A stretch of DNA of 64,000 nucleotides from Cladorrhinum sp. PSN259 (Eukaryota; Ascomycota; Sordariomycetes; Sordariales; Podosporaceae): the NCBI GenBank assembly GCA_033725935.1, contig MU867086.1, positions 62,001-126,000 of the forward strand, written 5' to 3'. The notes under the pieces are model-generated. The model made no database searches and had not been told where the DNA came from. It worked only from the letters and a program-made list of their open reading frames with translations. The position numbers and the translations under genes were made by a program. Within the stretch, counting starts at the first letter, position 1, and each line of letters begins with the position of its first letter. Shown piece by piece: positions 12,079-21,720 of this stretch.

Positions 12079-13065
12079 ATGCCGATAATCAACGGACAAA
12101 AAGTGGCCTGGTAAGTCTTTACTTGCGTTCCGAGACTTTAACACACGGGCTTACAAACTAAGCAGCTGGCCTTGCATTCGTGGGCATCGCTCAGGGACGT
12201 GTAACCACGCTGATAGCCGCGTCATGATGGCTGTCCGGCGACCAGGACGTCCTCTTTCCGCATGTCCGCATCTTCCCGGTGCTCAATGTCACTGTCGTTG
12301 GCAGAGCAACAACGGCAACACTTCCACAGCAGGAGGGGGCAGTCAGAGAATAACCGGTCCGGCTGCATTGACTCCTGACTCTCTTCCAGACTTGATAGCT
12401 CCCGTCCACGATCAACATGCACAAAACACGCTGTATTACCCCCAGACGCTGCCTAGCCAAGTAGCCACAGACCTTGCACTGCCTACCTTGGCTGATCTTG
12501 GTTATCTTCCTCCGGATCAGCTGGCATCCCCGTACGATATCAACATGAGTACTTTCCCTTACTGGCACCCGCTGAACAGTCCAGAGAGTCCTCATGCCTC
12601 TTTGGATATGAATTACGCCCAACACCATCATCCTGGTCACGCTACGGATAGCTATGCCCCACAACAGCAAGATTGGTGGTCCTCATCGTCCCATGAGATT
12701 GGAGATGCTTACTCATACGACACTGTAACAGGAACTGGGACGGGGACAGGTGTATTCACCGACACTGGATTTCCAGACGACTCTCGCCATGATATGTCAG
12801 ACGACCAAGAACAACATCATGGTGAGAATGAAATACGCCCAGGTCAAAATTCGGGATCGACAACAACAGCCAGCCAATCTGCACGACCCAACCAATGAGA
12901 ACCACTGCTTTGTTCCCCATTGCAGGCACCTCCACGCCATACTACCAGGGCAGGGTAGTTATCATGCAGAATGTAAGCCCGCTTGCTACCACCAACGCCA
13001 TCCCTGAACTCGATTCGCGGGGAAACTCGCTCAGCTGCATATTATCAACGTGCTCAGTCGCGTAA
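12079..13065 (+). CDS. Copper-fist DNA-binding transcription factor
   Basis: Exons 12079-12110, 12166-12821 and 12926-13065 encode 275 residues. Intron 1 (GTAAGT...GCAG) rebuilds the N-terminal copper fist: MPIINGQKVAC, then CIRGHRSGTCNH. Zinc ligands are C11, C14, C23 and H25, the exact spacing of Ace1/Mac1-type proteins, followed by the minor-groove GRP motif at 38-40. Intron 2 (GTGAGA...TTGCAG) is in phase and leads to the C-terminal motif GRVVIMQN; if retained, the frame ends at 12898. The middle is rich in Pro, Gln, His, Asp and Ser and looks like an activation region. It lacks the Cys-rich CxC repeats that bind copper in Mac1 or Ace1, having only scattered Cys such as CHC (~50) and LSCILSTC near the end. 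Probably nuclear; the likely targets include the nearby reductase and Ctr genes, but that is inference. Confidence 0.88.
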
Positions 13066-13184
13066 TGCGCGCAACGCACTCATGCTGTGGTACATTGCAC
13101 GCAAGCCACAACTGACGCTCTCGTCACGAACGCCGCCTATCAGATTCCTGCAATGAGGCGAGGATCATGAGTATTCAACACACA

Positions 13185-13202
13185 CACACACACATACATA
13201 TA
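13185..13202. repeat. (CA)n microsatellite in 5' leader
   Basis: A short CA run just upstream of the methyltransferase start codon. Confidence 0.8.
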
Positions 13203-13262
13203 CGTCATCATCATCGTCTCGAGTTCCCCCACTCTCTCTTACAACCCCAGAAAACCCCAATC

Positions 13263-14111
13263 ATGACCACATCAGCACCATCAACACCACAACAAGCAAA
13301 ACAAGACTATGACAAAGCCGCGCCCGCATACTCAAACTACGCCTCGACCCCCTCTGGCCAGCTCGAAGGCGAGCTAATCGAGCTGGCCCTTCGCGACTGC
13401 TGCATCCCCGGTTCCACCACCGTCCTAGACCTAGGGGGCGGTAACGGTCTTTACGCCCGCAAAGCGCTCCAGCTGGGAGCCGTCTTGGTTGACGTGGTGG
13501 ACATCTCCCCCGGCATGCTCGAAGCCGGTCGTAACATTGACGGCAGCGACGACGGCACCTACACGCCGGACATGGAGAACAGGCTCCGATTCTTTGAAGC
13601 AGACGCGACCAAGTCGCTCAATCACTTACCCCTGCTACTACTACTACAAGACAAGTACGACGTGGTGATGGCTAACTGGATCTTTAGTTTTGTCGGGACC
13701 TCGCAAGAGCTCGAGGGCGTCTTTGGCAACGTCAAGAGGTACCTGAAGCCCGGCGGACGGTTCATCGGCGTTCGGGATGCGGATCCGTGGAGCCCCGTGC
13801 TGAGGACGGGGAAATACGGAGGGTTGTGCAGAGATGTCAGGCGCGTACCCGGCGGGGTCGAGTACGTCTGCGAGCTGCAGTGCAACACCCCGGCGGCACC
13901 TGTTGTGTTTAAGGGAAGGTGCCTCGAGACTATTTATTCCGGGTCTGCTGCGGCCTACGAAGAGTTTGGTGGGCTTACTGATGTCGAGATTGTGCCATAT
14001 GGGAGCGCGCCTGTCGTGCAGGGGGATCCAGATTTTTGGGACGAGTTTTTGAAGAGGCCGTGTTTGGCCGTCGTCAAGGCTCTGCGCGTGGTTGCTGCGA
14101 CCGAGTTATGA
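13263..14111 (+). CDS. Class I SAM-dependent methyltransferase
   Basis: A single exon of 282 residues. ATG 13263 was chosen over an in-frame upstream ATG at 13167, because the extension would translate the CA microsatellite into a His/Thr run. SAM-binding motif I is VLDLGGGNG (54-62), the acidic end of strand 2 is VDVVDIS, the motif II/post-II region is YDVVMANWIFSF, and YLKPGGRFIG is the usual strand-5 region. The fold is that of small-molecule methyltransferases (UbiE/Methyltransf_11/25 type) and is cytosolic. The substrate is unknown. It lies 197 bases downstream of the copper-fist gene in the same direction, so it may belong to the same accessory group. Confidence 0.85.
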   Translation: MTTSAPSTPQQAKQDYDKAAPAYSNYASTPSGQLEGELIELALRDCCIPGSTTVLDLGGGNGLYARKALQLGAVLVDVVDISPGMLEAGRNIDGSDDGTYTPDMENRLRFFEADATKSLNHLPLLLLLQDKYDVVMANWIFSFVGTSQELEGVFGNVKRYLKPGGRFIGVRDADPWSPVLRTGKYGGLCRDVRRVPGGVEYVCELQCNTPAAPVVFKGRCLETIYSGSAAAYEEFGGLTDVEIVPYGSAPVVQGDPDFWDEFLKRPCLAVVKALRVVAATEL

Positions 14112-14488
14112 TTTTTGGGACGTTTTGTGTTGTAGATTATGGATCCGTTAGACAGACTTCCCAGATGGCCCGGAGGTTCTAAGGAATTGCTAGGTATATC
14201 AGCAAAGGGTCTTTTCTAGTGAATTGGTGGATTGGCACATTTCGGGGCAGTGGCCCACCTCACTTGGCTGTGTGGCTTGCGTGGCTGTGTGTAAGAGCAC
14301 GTTCTTAGGACCAGTCTTTCTTTTTACGTATATATAGCCATAGACCCTCCCTTCCACTCGGGAAGAAGGGCAAGAACTCTGGCAAGCAAGCAACCTAGCA
14401 AGCAAGAAAGAAGGAGGCTTGCTCCCAGGAAGTAATTCACCACCACTTCTATCCACACACTCATTTTCCACTTGGTTTTGTGCTTGCC

Positions 14489-14511
14489 CACCTGATCAGA
14501 TGGATCAGGTG
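14489..14511. repeat. Perfect 9-bp inverted repeat (hairpin 1)
   Basis: Arms CACCTGATC and GATCAGGTG with a 5-base loop. It is followed 22 bases later by a second perfect hairpin. Confidence 0.8.
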
Positions 14512-14533
14512 ACTTTGTGAGCTTCTTTTTGGT

Positions 14534-14556
14534 AGAAGCCTTCTTCGAAGGCTTCT
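14534..14556. repeat. Perfect 9-bp inverted repeat (hairpin 2)
   Basis: Arms AGAAGCCTT and AAGGCTTCT with a 5-base loop. Together with hairpin 1 it marks the border of the AT-rich relic that begins near 14600. Confidence 0.8.
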
Positions 14557-14599
14557 TTCTTAGTGGGTATGTAGATGGTTGTAGGTGTGTGTTTTCACT

Positions 14600-15150
14600 C
14601 ATTCATTAGGTACCTTTAAATAGCGTTTATTACCATTATTCTTATTCTTATTCTTTTTAAAAGGTATTTAATATAATTAGCTTTATAAAGGTATCGGAAT
14701 CGGGCTAATTATACCTTATTAAAGTATTAGGATAAGAGTAAGAGAGTTCTTCTTCGCTCGCTAGGTTCGGACTATAAGGCAGCGTTCTATTAGCTAGCAC
14801 GGGAATAAGTCCTCTTACGAATATAAGACTTACTGGTATAGTCTTTCGATAAGGTTTAAGTATATTATAAAAGGAAGAAAATAAGTAAAAAGAAGATAGA
14901 TAGAGGAATAAATTTAAAGTGAAAGGTTATTTAATATAATCCTTAATTATATACGCCTAGGGCGAATGCGCTCGCAGCTAGCCTTATCACTATATCTAAT
15001 GATAGTTAAAGGTATCGCGAGATCTTAGTTATAGGCGTTATCGTGGCGCCTGCGACCGCAGTCGTGCCTTATCAATCGAGCCATATATAAAGTTTGTATA
15101 ATTATGTTTTTTTTATATAATAATTATTCGGGTTTTATTTTTTATTTTTC
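14600..15150. repeat. AT-rich decayed repeat, RIP-like
   Basis: Base composition drops sharply to AT-rich, with many TTATT, TATAATTA and AATATAA words and no open frame of note. Islands of GC-rich sequence (e.g. CGATTCGGGC-like words near 14700 and GCGCCTGCGACCGCAG near 15045) remain. This pattern is typical of a transposon fragment mutated by repeat-induced point mutation. I cannot name the element. Confidence 0.55.
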
Positions 15151-15263
15151 CGGTTATGCCCGATAACGCTCTGAACTAACAACAATCCATGTCTAGTAAA
15201 CATTACCCCTTGAACCCCAAACTGAATGCTTTTCTCTCTGTGTCTAAAAAAAAAACAAAAGGT

Positions 15264-17622
15264 CTAAATTAGAATAGAAACGGCCGTATTGTCCGGATCC
15301 ATGACCATGTAAGGGATGCTGCCCTCGCTCATGGCATTGCTCGTCTCGGCAAACTGCACTTCTAGGTCGCGCAGGTCGCTGTGAAAGGTCTCGCTGATGT
15401 CGCGCACAGTTTTTTCGGGCTCTGTCTCGGCGTACTTGCGCGACCACCACTGCGACTGCGCAAAGGTAATAAGGCTACGGTCCGAGCCGACCTACCAACA
15501 TGGGTTAGTATTAACACGAAGAAAAGGAGAAAGGGGGGCAAGGTACCTTGAAGCTTAGTAACCACGGAATCTGCGCGGCGAGCAGCCACTGGCGCTGGCG
15601 ACCGATGAGCAGGGCCTTGACGAACTCGGCCTCCTTGTACTCCTTTAATTCGTCAAGCGTGGCCGGTGTTGGCGAGCAGAGACAAGGCGGCTTGGCAATG
15701 ACAAAGACCTGGTAAAAGTTCTGGAGGTAGTTGACGGCCGAGTGGAAGGGCGCGGCAATGTGGATGCTCATGGTCAGGGCGTCGGTCAGCTCGTCGAGCG
15801 TCGTGATGGTTGGAAAGGTCTTGATGAGTGCAGCCGTCTGCACCTCGGTGTACCACGCCTTGATGATCTCGCATTTGCTGATGTCGGCGTCGGCCGTTGA
15901 TTCTTTGTAATGCGTCAGAAGCATGCTCCGCACGTACTTGCGGATGCAGTGCCACATGGACACCATGTTCTTGGCGTAGGCGTAGTTGCGGTATTGCGGC
16001 GCCGCCAGGCCCTCGGCCGTGTTGGGGAAGCCGCGCCGTGCGAGGTCGTTGGGGACGTAGTGGCCGACATAGTCAAAGCTCTCAAACTCGGACCGCACAT
16101 ACTGGTACAAGTTATCATGCTTGACGCCCACAATGTCCTTGATCATCTGCGGCACCAGTGTGGCGCGCGCGGCCGCGTTGAGCGATAGTGTCTTGTACCA
16201 GTGCGGCGAGAGCAGCTGGAAAATGATGTGCTCCATGGGCACGGTGCGGTGCGTGGCCACGATCAGAGCTTCCTCGATCAGATGGGCCTGCGTCAGGTGG
16301 ACGCCAATTTCGTGCCGGAGAAAGTCGGTGACCTGTGCACACGTCTTCGCATAGCGCCACGGCCAGTCCTGTTCCTCGCCGTCTGTGGGGTCCGAGGGCA
16401 GCATGCGCTGGTTGAAGATGGTGACCGACGTCGCCAGGCTGTCGCCCTTGTAGTCGATGACGATGGCGACGGGGTGCAACTCGCCGGCGGGGTGCAGTTG
16501 GAAGAGGGTGATGGCGGCGCATCCCCAGCTGTCGTCCGACTTTGGCTCCTTACTGAATAGCGTCTCGTTTTTGTCGACGCCCAGAGCGCGGCGCAGGCCG
16601 CGGACATCCTGAACATACAGTGTCTTGGGGTCGATGGTCGGGAGCTTCGCGGCCCACTTGTCGTAACCGCCTTGCTTTGCAGCAACAATGAACTCGCCGA
16701 GGAGCTCGTCGGGAACGACGGTGATGCTGGTCGGGTTAGTGCCGGTGAAGGACTGGTCGGCGAAGCGACGGTCGGTGAACCAGTCTGGGAGCAGGCCAAT
16801 GTTTTGGCCTTGCTCAATGTCGGTGCCCGACTTGCGGTGCGCCCTGTTGTACTCCTCGAGCTGCTTGATGGTGCCGTCCATGGGGCTGCCGTTGAAGGCG
16901 CGTTGGAGAATGCCGATTCCCCAATCGGCCGTCTTGCCGTACCAAGTATCAGGCACGAGCTTGCCGATCATGAGCAACGTGTCGGCCAAGCCGAGGCCGT
17001 CGAAAAGCTGCTGCAACCCGACCTGGTCCTCGCGCGGGATAGTTTGTAGATGAGGGGGGTACAGAGCCGGCGTGCCGTCCCTGTTGGTTGGATAGTCAGA
17101 CCACTGGTACAACTCCTTTTTCTTATCCTTGTGAACGTAGCGAGGCATCGTCGGCTCAACCTGTAGAGCGTCAAAGTACGTCTCATAACTGCGATCCGTT
17201 AGCTTACACCGTCTCAGGCTAGGATAGAGTGGTCAACTCTTACCTTCGTTCGATACGGCTGAAGGCGTGTGTTACTGCCGCCTGGGTTCCCGTGTAGGTG
17301 CCCTTTGTGACCCCGCCGCCTTGGTACGCAAAATCAGCCTGTCTGTTGCTGGGGTCCACCTTGGAGTAGATACTTACCGTTCATGTGACGGAGCTTGATC
17401 AGCTCGTTGTCGAAGACACCTGGGTCGATGTCGTGCAACGGCTCATCGGCGACGCCAATCTTGTTTTTCTCTGCGTAATCCCCGTATTAGCTCTGGCAAA
17501 ATATTCTACCATTGATACCACATACCGTTCTTTTCGTCAACGTCCGGCTGCGCAAGAATTTCTTCTGGCTTGGCAACGGCCTCCACCACGCTGGGATGGG
17601 GGACGGGAAGGAGTGAAATCAT
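15264..17622 (-). CDS. Lipoxygenase family dioxygenase
   Basis: Five minus-strand exons (17622-17526, 17470-17378, 17319-17244, 17188-15547, 15491-15264) encode 711 residues; all four introns are GT...AG and in phase. Metal ligands can be placed: H386 and H391 in HLTQAH, followed by the LOX signature EALIVATHR; H571 and N575 in HSAVNY; and the carboxylate of the C-terminal Ile711 (ending SILI). These match the catalytic Fe/Mn site of lipoxygenases, which add O2 to polyunsaturated fatty acids. The His spacing H-x4-H is the plant/animal type, not the H-x3-H type of secreted Mn-lipoxygenases. No signal peptide is seen (start MISLLPVPHPS), so it is probably intracellular. A TATATAAA box lies about 90 bases upstream. 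Regiospecificity cannot be read. Confidence 0.92.
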
Positions 17623-17712
17623 GATGGCGTTTAATATTGTTGGGATGGGTAACCTGAGAATCTGATTCTGTGCTCTAAGCCTTCTTGACGGCCTTGGGAG
17701 GACCAGACGTCA

Positions 17713-17720
17713 TTTATATA
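17713..17720 (-). promoter_or_regulatory. TATA box of the lipoxygenase gene
   Basis: TATATAAA on the minus strand about 90 bases before ATG 17622. It is followed immediately by TGACGTC (17706-17712), which matches seven of eight bases of an ATF/CREB-type bZIP site. Confidence 0.5.
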
Positions 17721-20178
17721 TGTTTTGTTCCTGTCTCTTTGGCTTGCTGGAATTAACTTTGACAACGTCGTCCTTCCCGCCTCAAGGATTCACGAGCCCG
17801 TCTCCCCGCGGTCTAGACCTTCGAAATGCATCCGTTACTACAAATGAAAGTCTAAGCCATATACTCAGCTGTGAAGCTGTTGTGTGGCGTCCATTCGGCG
17901 TTGGGATGATTCTCTCGGCGTGCGGCTCCAGAGGTCTAGGCCTACGAACTAGGGACCGAACGGGGGTTCTGCATCTGATACGTCCATAGCTGCGGATGGA
18001 ACCCGATACGCATGCTTGCTATTCGGCTGATGGCCAGCGGAATGGGCCGAAGTGGGGAAGAGCGACGTGTCGCGTGTCCGTCCAATAACGCCTCACACTA
18101 CCGCATTAGATCTACACTGGTGCTGATCCGGTAAAGTGGTCCCTTGGACCCCTTCAAACTAATGCTAGTAAATAAGAGGAGTTCCAGAATCGAGTGAGCT
18201 GGTTCGTTGGTAACGACTGAAGGAAACAGAAACAGAAGTGGGCCTGGAGAGAACGCCCGTTTCGTTTAAACATGCCATGTTGTTCTAGAAGGCAACTTAT
18301 TTCAGCGGATACAGCGGCATTGCCAAGGTCCAGTCTTGAGGAAAGAGATGAGCGGGCTCATGCGAGAGATGCGCTCTGTGCTTCCAAGGAACTCCATACA
18401 AAGAATGCCAAGGCTCATGGACGAGCATCGCACTGATATGGAGAATGGTTTTCTTACTTTTATAGTTGCTGAAGGTGTCATTGAGCACTTCCATAATTTG
18501 TTATTTCTGATTGATTTCTTATTCCCCTAAAGAACCACAGCCAGATGGCATTGTAATGAGCCGTCATGATAATGGTAGACTCCTTAGGGCCCGTGTTGTT
18601 TTCCAGTCCACCCTCCCGGGCCGAAGGCGGAAGAGATTTAGCTCTTCGATCAGTCTCTATGAGTATCAGCAATGAGGCTAGGCCTGCCTTTGTCGTGCTT
18701 TGCAGGCACACCTCCGACGCCTCAAGATGGGGAGGTGAATATATCGTAGTCTCTCAAATCCCTGAATTCTAGGGTAGGATGCATAATCGGGGCCATTGGA
18801 GGTTATAAACCCACTCTACAGGGTGCGAAGGAGCGTTGGCACTCCGACGGTTTGTCGCCGGGGTATTAGACACCACTTGCGATATATGGCCGTCGAGATG
18901 TAGCCCCAACGCCAGGGATTGTTGGATTCGTGGTGTGCAGAAGAGCTAACGAGACCTATATTGTTTCGGTGATTCTCAATTTGTCACCGCTCAACCTCCG
19001 AGCTATAGGAAATGCCGGTCCGTACGACCTCGTTACAGCCCTCCCCCTGAATTTAACCATTATCATTTATGCACCGCGATAGGAGCCTCTTCCTGTCCCA
19101 ACGACCTTGAACTTCCGAATGGTGCAAGCTGAGCTCAATGCCTTCACAGATTAGTAAAAACATTTCACATAAATCACTAAACGTGGGTGTCAGTCAGATA
19201 AGTTCAAGTTGGTACGATAAAAAGAGCCCCGATAAGCTGGCCCATTGCCCGCGGGATTCTTCAATCACTTCGACTCGCTGGCAGCCCGAGCTTTTATTTC
19301 CCCTGATATATGGGCGCGAGGGCCGCAATCATTTCGAGTCGAGATGATTGGGGCATACCATTTAGGGGCCTTGATGCATCGGTGTCAGCACTCTCAGTGG
19401 CGCTCCCAAACATCGCCGGGTCATGTGGGAGGCAGTTGAGCACCCGATTCCACATCTTTGTTTTCATCTTTGCCCAGGAATCGTTTTTATTGTTCAGCAG
19501 CCCTGGACACCCGGTTTAATAAGCCCGGCCGCTTGCGAGGCTGGACCTTAGTCTCGACTCTAGGCTGACTATCTGGTTCTGATGCTATCTTGGCCATTTT
19601 CCCAGCCACTTCTTCTTCCTGGGCCTTCTCTTGCTTCTGAGTCCTATATCTCGATGACGCTCACGTCGGCACCTACCAGCTCCCATTCGGAACGAAGGCG
19701 ACGAATAGACGGGACGAGACGAGCTGAATTACCATTGGGGCGCGAGGCGGTTTTCGTACTGGAGAAAGTAGTCTGAATCAATTGACTTGGGTGTTGCCAG
19801 TGGTTGTTGACTGAGTGAGTGAAAAGTGGAAAAATGGGAAGATCGCGAAAGATTTGCTTCCTTAGTTGGTGGGGCCTAGTGCCCACGGATAAAAGAAGGT
19901 GGTGCCCGTATATCATCATATCTTCATGGTGCCCGCGTAGTAAATTGGGTGGGTGCCAACGTATCGGCAGCCTGTTTTAAAGAGGGGAGGAAATCTGATT
20001 GGATCAAAAGAATGACGATGCAACTAAGCCGGTGTTGGAAGAGGTGTCGACTGTGAGTTGTGGTAGCGGAAAGAGTGTGATTGAGAAACGGTGCAGCCGT
20101 GCGGCAAGGAAGCGCAAGTGGCAGAGTGGAATTACGAGAAAAAGAGCAAAATATCAGCGCCATCAGGCAATGATTCTT

Positions 20179-20355
20179 AATAGCGGCGTTTGGCCAACCT
20201 GAAGCCGCGTGAGGCTGGCACAGACTTCCGCTTGTTATTATTGCGTGTAGCAGGGGATTCCGCGTCCGGTACCGTCAAAATAACCTCTTCATCGGACTAA
20301 GCGACTGATGCCTCCTTGACTGGGATCCGAGTAGACTTCGCAACTTAAGCACTAC
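20179..20355 (-). pseudogene. Decayed coding fragment, minus strand, with in-frame TAG
   Basis: Read on the minus strand, the frame gives TRIPVKEASVA, then TAG, then SDEEVILTVPDAESPATRN and onward to a stop after RLAKRRY. A single C-to-T change (CAG to TAG) would explain the break. The family is not recognised. Low confidence; composition and continuity are the only evidence. Confidence 0.3.
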
Positions 20356-20397
20356 GACGGGACCCAAGATCCAGCTGAGCTTGATCAGTGGACGGGT

Positions 20398-20496
20398 TTT
20401 TCCCACAGGAATACCAAGTTGAGACGGAAATTTGCTGGTATGGTAGTCTCTGCTGTTCGACCTATTGGGCCATCGGATGAGGTAGAGAGGCCTTAG
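20398..20496 (+). pseudogene. Relic of the 3' end of an ankyrin (NLR-like) gene paralogous to 27-5030
   Basis: Bases 20398-20481 match 4929-5012 at 79 of 84 positions with no gaps. The reading frame is kept: FSHRNTKLRRKFAGM is identical in protein, substitutions after it are mainly conservative (I to V, G to A, I to V, L to P), and a stop codon follows at 20494-20496. Nothing upstream of 20395 matches the rest of the ankyrin gene, so only the tail of a paralogue survives. Confidence 0.8.
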
Positions 20497-21720
20497 AGAG
20501 GGCCGAAATGCGAACGTTGCAAGTGTCGGCACTACATGTAGCTATCTAGACGAGTCTTGCTCTTGGAGCACAAAAATGCTGTCATTTTACGGACAAATAC
20601 CAAGGATCTCCGGGATGCCAGACTTCTTCAGACGGAAAACAACAATGCGAGAGGAGCATGAAAGCTACGGATGTCGATGCTATTTTCTGGCATAGTGGCG
20701 GTGTGACACTGACAATACCATGATGTCGGTGTGGAACGAGGGTCGCATTCGAGAACCACCGGTTATCTGTAGGGAATACCATTTTTGGGGGGTTCCGACG
20801 CGTTGCAGGAAGAAAAAAAGCTTAAAAAATGATGCGCAGCGGGGGCGCGATTCCCCGCATTTTAATGTGCGTTCTAGAAGTCGAGGACCAGCTTGGCGTT
20901 GTGGGTGGACTGCGGGGAGAGGGGAGTGGGAGGAGGAAAAGCGTTTCCCGATTCATATAGAAACACAAGATGGAAACAAGATTCTACACGTGTAGATGAG
21001 ATGAACTTGCAAAGTTGTTCCTGATTCATGCATCAAGAGGACGGGCAAATCGGGGGTTACTTCGAGAGGGAATATCCCCGATTTGTAGGTGGTTATCGCC
21101 GATTGCATTTGTCAGTATCTATCAGGGGTAAGTGCATCAATCATTTGATGCCGAAAAAAGAGCCCCGCAAGTCGATCCCCAAAAACACGATCCTTGGCAA
21201 ATGGTTGGTGATGGCTGCTTTTCCCCCGCGTATTCTTTGCCTCCTTCACCGTCCGCGGGAATAAGACACGCCCTCCGAGCCTCCGAGGTCATCATATTCC
21301 ATAGTCCAAATAGCCTTCCAAATAACTATGACCATTTGACATGCATGGATGTCAGACATCACCGATTCCCCCACCGACCAATGACACCATCCATCCGTGC
21401 GATGCGGATGTCGCCTGCCGATGCGCCGCGGCCTTGAGGTCCCGTCCCCCAATGTTTATCTCCGCATCGGCAATGACGGCAAGTCTGCCAAAGAAAGGGC
21501 GCTGGGGGAATCTTGGGTTGCGTGCTTGCATCCCATGCGACTCTAATGCAGTTTGCAGGCATTAGTGCGTGTTTCCAAACTGATTTGCCGCGGCGTTGCG
21601 GTCCCGGAAGGAAAAAAAAAAGAAATGGGAATTTCCAACAAAAACCCCCGTGTGTCTTTTTCTTTCTCTTCCCTTGGTCTTGGCTTTCAAATGACATAGC
21701 ATGCAACCCAATCAGCCAAG

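Larger units (their letters stand above)
17623..21720. other. 4.1-kb region without intact genes; contains gene relics
   Basis: No full gene is recognised. Apart from the lipoxygenase promoter at the left end and a pyrimidine-rich leader before the MFS gene at the right end, the stretch holds fragments that read like coding sequence: the ankyrin-gene tail copy at 20398-20481, a minus-strand fragment at 20179-20355 and another minus-strand coding-like fragment near 19500-19650 (motif EEEVAGKMAKIASEPD). Base composition is not strongly AT-rich, so decay here is not only RIP. Confidence 0.45.

Noticed and set aside
13167..13262. In-frame upstream ATG extending the methyltransferase by 32 residues
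   Set aside because: The extension would be encoded by the CA microsatellite and a pyrimidine-rich leader; the downstream ATG gives a normal family start.
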